Notes under the pieces: generated by a model | Databases searched by the model: none | Told to the model about the DNA's origin: nothing | What the model saw: only the letters and a program-made list of their open reading frames with translations | Translations under genes and position numbers: made by a program | Shown here: positions 1 through 6,078 of the stretch, piece after piece | How the letters are laid out: each line of letters starts with the position of its first letter | Position numbering within the stretch: the stretch's first letter is position 1 | DNA from: Ruminococcus sp. | GTDB taxonomy: Bacteria > Bacillota > Clostridia > Oscillospirales > Ruminococcaceae | Direction of reading: 5' to 3' | Length of the DNA: 34,140 nt | Assembly (NCBI GenBank): GCA_017523285.1 | Contig: JAFWWU010000065.1 | Location: 1 to 34,140, forward strand

Positions 1-141
1 ACTTTTATTACAGCTTTCTGATTATATACACTGGTTTAACTATTCTCGTATTCATGGTTCTCTTGGTTACTTAACTCCTGTTGAGTTTAAGACTCTCTCT
101 TTGGCTAAATAATTTTTGTACAATTTTGGGTTGACAATCCA
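1..141 (+). mobile_element. Right end of an IS3-family insertion sequence (partial)
   Basis: The segment holds the last codons of a transposase and a terminal inverted repeat ending in ...GACAATCCA at 141, giving the 5'-TG...CA-3' ends usual for IS3-family elements. The reverse complement of 105-141 aligns without gaps to 34002-34038, the left end of another IS copy at the far side of the window. I count about 25 matches in 37, starting TGGAT in both. The boundary at 141 rests on this comparison. The rest of the element lies outside the window. Confidence 0.82.
2..112 (+). CDS. IS3-family transposase OrfB, C-terminal 36 residues (partial)
   Basis: Frame 2 reads through to a TAA at 110-112. 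It gives HWFNYSRIHGSLGYLTPVEF, the typical end of the IS3-family DDE integrase-type transposase, just after the catalytic Glu (Y/FN..R.H..LGY.TP.E). OrfB is normally made as an OrfAB fusion by -1 frameshifting and cuts and joins the IS ends. Only the C-terminus is present, so activity cannot be judged. The 3' end overlaps the stop codon of the convergent dockerin reading frame (105-107). Confidence 0.88.
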   Translation, partial: LLLQLSDYIHWFNYSRIHGSLGYLTPVEFKTLSLAK

Positions 142-971
142 AGTTGCCTTTTCATCAGACACAGATCGAAAACATCAAGTCTGTCGTCTATACAGAAATT
201 ACCTGCTCTCCAATTGGCAAGGTGAGTGTCTGGAACAGACAACAGCCATTTCTGAAGCAATACTACATCCGATATATTAAATTCACCATCATCATTCACA
301 TCACCGGTTGCTTTATCTGTATTCGTTTTTTGCATCACAGGGACAATCACGCTGTCTTTATATACAGCAAAAGACAGTGTATCTCCCTCGGTTGCTCCTG
401 ATATGTTCATTCCAAGAGTACTTCCAAAGCTATCAAATGAATAATAATACTTGTTTTCGTTCTCATCACTCAGATGAAATGTGAAAACAGCATAAACAGG
501 TGGCATCGTCATTCCACTATAGGTTTTGTCAACAACCTGCAAAGATTGAGTTTCCATTAGTTCAGAGCAATTGCCAACGATTTGTAATTCAGTGCTTTGA
601 TCAAGTTCGTAAGTATTTCTTGTGTTTTCATCTAAGGTTGTAACAACATCGCCGGCAGTTACAAAAATATCTCCATATTCCAGATCATTCGGAACATCCC
701 CTTTAAAGTAACTTTTACGATGTTTATAATTTGTTCCTGAAATGTCGTCTGATGGGTAATAGTACTCAAAGATCGGTAATTGCTTCTCGCCATATGTTCC
801 TGTATAAACGAAAAAACATTCAGCGTCAAATATTTCTGTATTGCTTTCAGCTGCTTGAACCTCAAACACAGCATCTTCGGCTACGTTATGTGGAAAGCTG
901 CCGAAACCAATTACACTTGTTAAGGAAATAACTCCTGCTAAAAATTTGTTAAACATCATTGTAAATTTCAT
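105..971 (-). CDS. Secreted dockerin-containing protein with IS-derived C-terminal tail
   Basis: Start chosen at 971, where AAAGGAG lies 7 nt upstream; the longer frame to 995 lacks a ribosome site. A signal peptide (MKFTMMFNKFLAGVISLTSV) is followed by about 185 residues of unrecognised, acidic, probably beta-rich sequence. A type I-like dockerin comes last, with a first calcium loop GDVNDDGEFNISDVVLLQKW and a second, degenerate one around NFCIDDRLDVFDLCLMKRQL. Dockerins bind cohesins in cellulosome-type assemblies, so the protein is probably exported and attached to a scaffold; no cohesin is seen in this window. The last dozen codons (after KRQL) and the stop codon lie inside the IS3-family element, so the native C-terminus has been replaced. 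It follows the sortase gene in the same direction, suggesting co-expression with the LPXTG locus. The function of the N-terminal domain is unknown. Confidence 0.85.
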   Translation of the reverse strand: MKFTMMFNKFLAGVISLTSVIGFGSFPHNVAEDAVFEVQAAESNTEIFDAECFFVYTGTYGEKQLPIFEYYYPSDDISGTNYKHRKSYFKGDVPNDLEYGDIFVTAGDVVTTLDENTRNTYELDQSTELQIVGNCSELMETQSLQVVDKTYSGMTMPPVYAVFTFHLSDENENKYYYSFDSFGSTLGMNISGATEGDTLSFAVYKDSVIVPVMQKTNTDKATGDVNDDGEFNISDVVLLQKWLLSVPDTHLANWRAGNFCIDDRLDVFDLCLMKRQLGLSTQNCTKII

Positions 972-991
972 AATAAGCTCCTTTCGATATA

Positions 992-1504
992 TCATTTATT
1001 TTCTTTGAGGATTCCGACAACTACCTGTCGGTACTCTCCATCGTCGGTACACGATATAACAGTCAGCCTGTCATCACCATAATCGTTAAGAACACCAACG
1101 TTGTGGGGATCAACGATAGCATACTCTGTAACAATATAAATATAGTCGGTTCTTTTTTCATCGGTATCAATCAGATGCATTTCAGCACCGATTTGAATGT
1201 TATCAAGATCATTGAAAATTTCAGCATATATTGTGCTGTTATGTCCTGCAATGCAGTAATTATCATGACCGGGTGAACCCGTTCCCTCAAAATGTCCGGC
1301 TGATACTTGAAGTGCTTTCGAATCAGTTCCCTCAAGGACGGGAACTCTGATATTTAAACTTGGGATTTCAAATATCACATTTTCTTCCAAAAGCTTTTGC
1401 AAATATAGTTCTCGACTGATTCGTTTATATGCGAAAACAGACAATATCAAAGCACCGCAAGTAATCATAATAACGCCGATAATTCGTACTGTTCTTCTTT
1501 TCAT
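992..1504 (-). CDS. Sortase (transpeptidase), probably class D-like
   Basis: This 170-residue protein has one N-terminal membrane anchor (about residues 8-26) and a sortase fold with the catalytic triad visible: His88 in CIAGHNS, Cys152 in TVISCTDDG and Arg159 in EYRQ. Sortases cleave LPXTG signals between Thr and Gly and join the protein to peptidoglycan; the adjacent upstream gene encodes an LPQTG protein, its likely substrate. The frame is open back to 1552, but 1520-1550 is a strong terminator hairpin, so I start at the ATG at 1504 downstream of it. Its ribosome site (GAAGGA directly before ATG) is poorly spaced, so translation may be weak or depend on readthrough. It lies between the LPXTG gene and the dockerin gene. 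The class is an estimate from length and motif style; the sortase call itself is firm. Confidence 0.9.
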   Translation of the reverse strand: MKRRTVRIIGVIMITCGALILSVFAYKRISRELYLQKLLEENVIFEIPSLNIRVPVLEGTDSKALQVSAGHFEGTGSPGHDNYCIAGHNSTIYAEIFNDLDNIQIGAEMHLIDTDEKRTDYIYIVTEYAIVDPHNVGVLNDYGDDRLTVISCTDDGEYRQVVVGILKENK

Positions 1505-1515
1505 ATCCTTCAATA

Positions 1516-1550
1516 GCGAAAAGAGCGCTACTATCGAGAGTAGCGCTCTC
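1516..1550 (-). terminator. Rho-independent terminator between LPXTG gene and sortase gene
   Basis: On the minus strand a perfect 11-bp stem (AGAGCGCTACT / AGTAGCGCTCT) with a 6-nt loop is followed by a short T run. It begins about ten bases after the LPXTG stop codon and ends just before the sortase start, so it probably lets the abundant surface protein be made in excess of the sortase. Confidence 0.8.
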
Positions 1551-1560
1551 ATTTTATCAA

Positions 1561-3726
1561 TTATTCATCTTTTTTTCTTGTCTTAACAAGAATTGCAGCT
1601 CCACTTAATGTCATAAGAGATGCAAGCCCTGCAACAACTTTATAGATGGAAGAGTAACCTGTCTGAGGAAGTGTTTCTTCGTTATTCTCAGTCTGAGCTG
1701 TAGTTGTAGTAGTTGTTGTTGTGCTATCCTGTGGAGTAGTAACATAAGTGTACTTCGGAGCATCATCGCTTGTATCTTCAAGATAAATTGTACATGACAG
1801 ATTTGTTCCGTTGACGAATTCCTCTAAACTAAATCCGGATACTCCGTACTGATCTCTATTTTTACCATAGAAGAAACGATAATTCTCCGGCAGATTTGTA
1901 ATCCTGATAGCATATGTAATGTTGCCGTTGTAGCTGTCTGGTCTGTCAAAAGAATACTGGAGATTCTCAATATACATTTCTTCAGTTTCCGATGTATTCC
2001 ATGCAGCTACAATATCGCCATTCTGAATATTAAACAATTCACAGTTCAAGCCTGCAATCTTCTGATTTCTGGCAATATCCATAACGTTGAGCTTCAATGA
2101 ATACGTGCCTTCCAGAGGAATGTCATTTAAGTCAGCAGGAGCAGAAGTGGTAGTAGTTGTTGTTGTTGTCTGAGTTTCTGTCTTAGAAGTATCGCTCGTT
2201 GTAACAATATTGCCATTCTCGTCAATAAAATTTCCGTTTTCATCTGTAACTGTGGTAGTTGACGGTGTAGCCTCAGCTATTGTAGTAGTTGTAACTATTG
2301 TAGTATTACCCTGCGGAGTGGATACATAAGTGTACTTCGGAGCGTCATCACTTGTATCTTCGAGGTATGCAACACAGTTCAAGTCAGTGCCGTTTGCAAA
2401 TTCTTCCAGACCAAAGCCGGAAATTCCGTAAAAGTCTCTGCTCTTTCCATAGAAAAATCTATAATTCTCTGGCAGATTTGTAATTCTGATGGCATATGTA
2501 ATGTTGCCGTTATAGCTGTCAGGTCTGTCAAAGGAATACTGAAGATTTTCAATATACATTTCTTCAGTTTCTGATGTGTTCCATGCAGCAACAACATCAC
2601 CACTCTGGATATTGAATAGTTCACAGTTCAATCCTGCGATCTTCTCATTTCTGACGATATCCATAACACTGAGCTTCAGCGAATATGTTCCTTCCAGAGG
2701 AATGTCATTCAAATCAGCCGGACCAGAAGTAGTAGTTGTTATTATTGTCGGAGGCTCTGTTTTGGATGTTTCACTTGTTGTAACAATATTGCCGTTCTCA
2801 TCAATGAAATTTCCGTTTTCATCTGTAACTGTGGTAGTTAGTGGTGACGGTTCAGCTATTGTTGTAGTGGTTGTAACTGTTGTGATATTAGCCTGAGGAG
2901 TAGACACATAAGTGTATTTCGGAGCATCTTCGCTTGTATCTTCAAGATAAACTGTACACGACAGATTTGTTCCGTTGACGAACTCCTCTAAACTAAATCC
3001 GGATACTCCGTATTGATCTCTGGTTTTACCATAGAAGAAACGATAATTTTCAGGCAGATTTGTAATTCTGATGGCATATGTAATGTTACCATTATAGCTG
3101 TCTGGTCTGTCAAAGGAATACTGAAGATTTTCAATATACATTTCCTCTGTTTCAGATGTGTTCCATGCAGCAACAATATCACCTGTCTGGATATTGAATA
3201 GTTCACAGTCCAAGCCTACAATCCTTTCTTTTCTAACAATATCCATAACATTGAGGTTTAATGAATATGTACCCTCCAGAGGTGTTGTGTTTTCGAGAAT
3301 TTCTTCCTCATCAAGTTCGATTGATACTTTAACTTCGCCATCAAGATAACCTGAGATTCCACTTTCAACACGCTTACTTGAATTGAAATTGTAGCCATCG
3401 GGTAATTCGTCCACTACTACACGATATATATAATCGTGCCAATTATCGCTAAATGATTCTGTGATGAAAGGATTGGCGATGCTTGTGTTCCATTCAGAAA
3501 CAACAACCCCATCTCCAACATATACATAATGTTCGTCATCTGTCCACGCAATCGCTTGCTGAATCAGTTTGGCATTAACATTTTCAACGTACTTCTCTGA
3601 TTCCTCTGTAACAAAACAGATGTTAAAGGAATAAGAAGATTCTTCTGCTGATGCCGCAATACTGCAAAGAGGTGTTAATGATATTGCTGCCGAAAGCAAC
3701 AACGACAGGATTCTCGTTTTTTTCAT
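1561..3726 (-). CDS. LPXTG wall-anchored surface protein with three 130-residue repeats
   Basis: The protein has 721 residues. A signal peptide (1-27) is followed by an N-terminal domain (about 32-140), then three near-identical 130-residue domains at 149-278, 343-472 and 537-666. Each begins PLEGTYSL and contains NGNITYAIRITNLPENYRFF. Two 64-residue Thr-rich linkers carrying DENGNFIDENGN separate them. The C-terminus is a full sorting signal: LPQTG at 686-690, a hydrophobic stretch and the tail KTRKKDE. The G.xCELFN...NL..Y pattern suggests SpaA/CnaB-like prealbumin folds, an inference. The start is supported by AAAGGAGG upstream. The neighbouring sortase probably anchors it to peptidoglycan. 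Its N-terminal domain and repeats recur in the ectodomain of the divergent sensor protein (4553-5851). A promoter resembling those of ECF sigma factors lies at 3810-3841. The ligand is unknown; glycan binding, adhesion or a stalk role are all possible. Confidence 0.9.
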   Translation of the reverse strand: MKKTRILSLLLSAAISLTPLCSIAASAEESSYSFNICFVTEESEKYVENVNAKLIQQAIAWTDDEHYVYVGDGVVVSEWNTSIANPFITESFSDNWHDYIYRVVVDELPDGYNFNSSKRVESGISGYLDGEVKVSIELDEEEILENTTPLEGTYSLNLNVMDIVRKERIVGLDCELFNIQTGDIVAAWNTSETEEMYIENLQYSFDRPDSYNGNITYAIRITNLPENYRFFYGKTRDQYGVSGFSLEEFVNGTNLSCTVYLEDTSEDAPKYTYVSTPQANITTVTTTTTIAEPSPLTTTVTDENGNFIDENGNIVTTSETSKTEPPTIITTTTSGPADLNDIPLEGTYSLKLSVMDIVRNEKIAGLNCELFNIQSGDVVAAWNTSETEEMYIENLQYSFDRPDSYNGNITYAIRITNLPENYRFFYGKSRDFYGISGFGLEEFANGTDLNCVAYLEDTSDDAPKYTYVSTPQGNTTIVTTTTIAEATPSTTTVTDENGNFIDENGNIVTTSDTSKTETQTTTTTTTTSAPADLNDIPLEGTYSLKLNVMDIARNQKIAGLNCELFNIQNGDIVAAWNTSETEEMYIENLQYSFDRPDSYNGNITYAIRITNLPENYRFFYGKNRDQYGVSGFSLEEFVNGTNLSCTIYLEDTSDDAPKYTYVTTPQDSTTTTTTTTAQTENNEETLPQTGYSSIYKVVAGLASLMTLSGAAILVKTRKKDE
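1729..3282 (-). repeat. Three tandem 390-bp domain repeats in a 582-bp period
   Basis: Coding repeats at 2893-3282, 2311-2700 and 1729-2118 are separated by 192-bp Thr-linker segments. Long stretches are nearly identical at DNA level, for example those encoding NGNITYAIRITNLPENYRFF. A fourth related copy lies on the opposite strand at 5471-5848 in the sensor gene. Tandem copies of this sort can gain or lose units by recombination. Confidence 0.9.
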
Positions 3727-3809
3727 GAATATTCCTCCTTTTTCATTCAGGTATAGTTTTGAGAGATGGTTCCGGAACTACAAGGGGGCTTGCTTTAACC
3801 CTTCACTCA

Positions 3810-3841
3810 TTAGTCGTATTTTTATCATCGAGAATCGCAGT
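3810..3841 (-). promoter_or_regulatory. Putative ECF sigma promoter for the LPXTG gene
   Basis: On the minus strand ACTGCGATTCT (3831-3841) is followed after exactly 14 nt by CGACTAA (3810-3816). The same pair with the same spacing occurs on the plus strand before the sigma gene (3925-3956). A CGAC-type -10 is characteristic of ECF promoters. Transcription would start near 3803, about 75 nt before the LPXTG start codon. Confidence 0.75.
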
Positions 3842-3856
3842 TTTTTTAAAAAAATT

Positions 3857-3885
3857 TTGAAGAAAATCAGAAAATGTGCTATAAT
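3857..3885 (+). promoter_or_regulatory. Housekeeping (sigma-A) promoter for the sigma/sensor operon
   Basis: TTGAAG (3857-3862), a 17-nt spacer and TATAAT (3880-3885) preceded by TGC form a good sigma-A promoter with an AT-rich upstream tract. It would give basal expression of the sigma factor, upstream of the ECF-type promoter at 3925. Confidence 0.75.
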
Positions 3886-3924
3886 ATAGTTGTAGATGAA
3901 AAAATCGTTTTTTCTTCTCAAATG

Positions 3925-3956
3925 ACTGCGATTCTGACACTTATTTTTTCGACTAA
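3925..3956 (+). promoter_or_regulatory. Putative autoregulatory ECF promoter for the sigma/sensor operon
   Basis: ACTGCGATTCT (3925-3935), 14 nt, then CGACTAA (3950-3956): the same elements and spacing as the divergent copy at 3810-3841. Together the two copies form an 11-bp inverted repeat flanking the sigma-A promoter. Transcription would start near 3963, about 50 nt before the sigma start codon. Confidence 0.75.
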
Positions 3957-4011
3957 ATATATGAGAGATGATTTTTGAGTTTTTACTCATCGAATTTGAA
4001 AGGAGAGAAAA

Positions 4012-4566
4012 ATGGATAACGGTGCCAATTGTTATAGCCGTTTTCTCTCAGGAGATAAAGATGCGATTGAGGAAATAATCCGTGATTACAAGGACGGACT
4101 TGTTTTTTACCTAAACAATATAGTCGGAGATATTCATCATGCAGAAGAACTTACGATAGATACCTTTGTTAAGTTGTTTTATGAGAAACCAAAATTCAAA
4201 GGAAAGTGTTCTTTTAAAACATGGCTTTTTTCTATTGGAAGATATACTGCCCTTGACTATATAAGGAAAAACAAGCGAGTAACCGAAATTTCTATCGATG
4301 ACGCACTTGATATCTCTGATGGAGAAAACCTGGAACGTGAATACATAAAAAACAAAGAGCGAATCAGACTGCGGCAAACTATCAAAAAACTGAAACCTGA
4401 ATATAGCCAAGTTTTGTATCTTATATTCTTTGAAGACTTCAATACCAGCGAGACTGCTGAAATTATGGGCAAATCGAACAAGCAAATAATTGATCTTTTG
4501 TACCGTGCCAAGGCTGCGCTAAAAAAGGAAATTGAAAAGGAGGGATATACGTATGATGGACTATAA
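4012..4566 (+). CDS. ECF-type RNA polymerase sigma factor
   Basis: The 184-residue length is usual for ECF sigma factors. Region 2 (about 20-88) includes HAEELTIDTFVKLF and FKTWLFSIGRYTALDYIRKNK-type sequence, which melts and contacts the -10. Region 4 (about 120-172) includes the helix-turn-helix LIFFEDFNTSETAEIMGKSN that contacts the -35. A strong ribosome site (AAAGGAGAG) precedes ATG. The downstream membrane gene overlaps it by 14 nt, the usual arrangement of a sigma factor with its anti-sigma partner. Likely targets are the two matching promoters at 3810-3841 and 3925-3956, so it would activate itself and the LPXTG gene. The ECF subgroup could not be assigned. The sigma call is secure; the target list is inference from the shared motif. 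Confidence 0.92.
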   Translation: MDNGANCYSRFLSGDKDAIEEIIRDYKDGLVFYLNNIVGDIHHAEELTIDTFVKLFYEKPKFKGKCSFKTWLFSIGRYTALDYIRKNKRVTEISIDDALDISDGENLEREYIKNKERIRLRQTIKKLKPEYSQVLYLIFFEDFNTSETAEIMGKSNKQIIDLLYRAKAALKKEIEKEGYTYDGL

Positions 4567-5851
4567 AAAAATGGCTGAGATAGTTGCCAGAGAAGTTGAA
4601 ATAAAGGAACAGAGAAAAATGAAACGCATAGCCACCATAAAACGTGTTTCCTTAACCGTTTCAGGGTTGTGTGCTGCTATAATAGTTTGCCTTGGGGTAT
4701 GGAATAATGATAAATTAAAAAACGTATTAAACAGCGATCTGCTGGTACAGCCCACCGACAATGTTATTATCGACTCTACAGCTGTTCCTGATGCAGATGT
4801 GAATGATACATCTTCTGTTCCTAAAGTTACCGCAACAGATGCAGATACCAATAATATAATTACTGTTACAACTGAAGCAACAAATCAATCTGCAACCAAT
4901 AATCCTGTCACTCAGCCTGTAACAACAGGTGAGAATAATGTAACGACGGAATCGCCTGAAACATTGCCGTCTGTTACAGAAACAGTAGTAACTCCGGTAT
5001 CTCCGGTTACCACAACTGCACCCAAACAAACTACCCCACCTAAGATTTCATCAACTGTAGATCCACCGCCTGACCGACCTCCGACAACCACCACTGTTAC
5101 AGGCAACACAGATCCGAATTTCTATGGATTTTATATCAGTTTTCTTGATGATAACAGTTTCGAAGCTGTAAATTCAATTAATGCCAGATTGATACAACAA
5201 AAGATTGAATGGATAGATGATGTAACATATGCAGATGTCGGTGATGGTATAGTAGTTGCAGAATGGAATTCGTCTGATTTCACCTCCTATTATGCGAATT
5301 TTATCAAGGAAGAAACGGAATACAGATACATAGTGGTTGTCGATACACTTCCATCTGAGTATAGTTTTAGTGGTCAAAATTTCATTGAATACAATATCTC
5401 CGGCTATTTTGAAGGATATAGAAACATTGATATACTGTTATCTAAGGAACAAGAACCTGTAAATAGTATACCATTGGAAGGTACATACTCATTGAGATTA
5501 AAAGTATTGGATATTATCAGCAATGTGTCTATTCAGAATCTTGAATGTGAACTGTATTGTATTCAGACAAAAGAAGTTGTTGCATCTTGGAACACATCAA
5601 CAACTGAGGAATTGTATATAGAAAACCTTCGGTACTCATTCGATAGTCCTGACAGCTACAACGGCAATATTACATACGCCATCAGAATTACAAATCTGCC
5701 AGAGAACTATAGATTTTTCTATGGTAAGAGCAGGGAATTTTACGGAATTTCCGGCTTTGGTCTTGAAGAGTTTTCAAATGGTACTGACCTGATTTGTGTT
5801 GCATATCTCGAAGACACAAGTGAAGAAGCACCAAAATATAACTATAACTGA
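4553..5851 (+). CDS. Membrane sensor / probable anti-sigma factor sharing ectodomains with the LPXTG protein
   Basis: The protein has 432 residues, starting at 4553 where AAGGAGG lies 9 nt upstream. A short charged cytoplasmic segment (1-31), one membrane span (about 32-50) and a Thr/Pro-rich linker (about 65-185) lead to two outer domains. Domain A (about 189-298, with LIQQKIEW and DGIVVAEWN) matches the N-terminal domain of the LPXTG protein (LIQQAIAW, DGVVVSEWN). Domain B (307-432) matches its repeats, with SYNGNITYAIRITNLPENYR identical. The position behind the sigma gene and the topology fit a transmembrane anti-sigma factor, analogous in layout to clostridial RsgI proteins that sense polysaccharides. 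No zinc-binding anti-sigma motif is visible, so the cytoplasmic part would be a minimal sigma-binding helix. It has no LPXTG signal. The anti-sigma role is inferred; a co-expressed surface protein without regulatory function is the alternative. Confidence 0.8.
   Translation: MMDYKKMAEIVAREVEIKEQRKMKRIATIKRVSLTVSGLCAAIIVCLGVWNNDKLKNVLNSDLLVQPTDNVIIDSTAVPDADVNDTSSVPKVTATDADTNNIITVTTEATNQSATNNPVTQPVTTGENNVTTESPETLPSVTETVVTPVSPVTTTAPKQTTPPKISSTVDPPPDRPPTTTTVTGNTDPNFYGFYISFLDDNSFEAVNSINARLIQQKIEWIDDVTYADVGDGIVVAEWNSSDFTSYYANFIKEETEYRYIVVVDTLPSEYSFSGQNFIEYNISGYFEGYRNIDILLSKEQEPVNSIPLEGTYSLRLKVLDIISNVSIQNLECELYCIQTKEVVASWNTSTTEELYIENLRYSFDSPDSYNGNITYAIRITNLPENYRFFYGKSREFYGISGFGLEEFSNGTDLICVAYLEDTSEEAPKYNYN
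5471..5848 (+). repeat. Fourth copy of the surface-domain repeat, inverted relative to 1729-3282
   Basis: This part of the sensor gene encodes the same domain as the three repeats in the LPXTG gene, and the DNA is very similar (for example catcagaattacaaatctg occurs in both). Because the genes are divergent, the copies are inverted relative to each other across the promoter region. Confidence 0.85.
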
Positions 5852-5858
5852 TAACAGA

Positions 5859-5892
5859 AAACGCTCTGCATTGATGTGCAGAGCGTTTCTAT
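5859..5892 (+). terminator. Terminator of the sigma/sensor operon
   Basis: A perfect 12-bp stem (AAACGCTCTGCA / TGCAGAGCGTTT) with a 6-nt loop and T-rich tail begins a few bases after the sensor stop codon. Confidence 0.85.
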
Positions 5893-5944
5893 ACACTTTT
5901 CTGGAGAATATAAAGTAGTAGAATCCCTCTGGTTCGCATAGATA

Positions 5945-5988
5945 CAAAGAAAACCGCTAAGAATACCTATTCTTAGCGGTTTTCTTTG
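5945..5988. terminator. Bidirectional terminator palindrome next to tRNA remnant
   Basis: A perfect 21-bp inverted repeat with a 2-nt centre; the GC-rich core CCGCTAAGAATA is followed by TTTTCTTT in both directions. It probably terminated the minus-strand tRNA whose 3' end lies at 5987-6024. Confidence 0.75.
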
Positions 5989-6024
5989 GAGCTTGTGACA
6001 GGATTCGAACCTGCGACCATGAGC
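5987..6024 (-). pseudogene. tRNA 3' remnant (T arm, acceptor strand, CCA), candidate attachment site
   Basis: On the minus strand the sequence reads a variable loop TGGTC, a T arm GCAGG-TTCGAAT-CCTGT, the acceptor strand CACAAGC, a discriminator T and CCA, followed by a terminator. Upstream (6025 onward) neither a matching anticodon stem nor the partner acceptor strand GCTTGTG is found, so only the 3' part of a tRNA is present. It ends about 55 bp from a serine recombinase gene, as expected for an integration junction of element 1. The tRNA identity cannot be assigned because the anticodon is missing. Confidence 0.7.
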
Positions 6025-6078
6025 TGTCTATAAAGCGACGTTTGATCTGTTTTAAAAAATGGAGCGTTTACTCCTATT

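Noticed and set aside
144-401. 85-codon plus-strand frame at the left end
   Set aside because: Antisense to the dockerin coding sequence, with no start signal.
1729-3282. Tandem repeats as a CRISPR array
   Set aside because: The 582-bp period is coding and in frame; no short palindromic repeats or cas genes are present.
3831-3935. 11-bp inverted repeat taken as a repressor operator
   Set aside because: Each half is followed at exactly 14 nt by CGACTAA on its own strand, so two divergent promoters explain it better.
3866-3990. Riboswitch or structured leader before the sigma gene
   Set aside because: Only short AT-rich hairpins are visible (for example GAAAAAA-TCG-TTTTTTC); no known riboswitch core was recognised.
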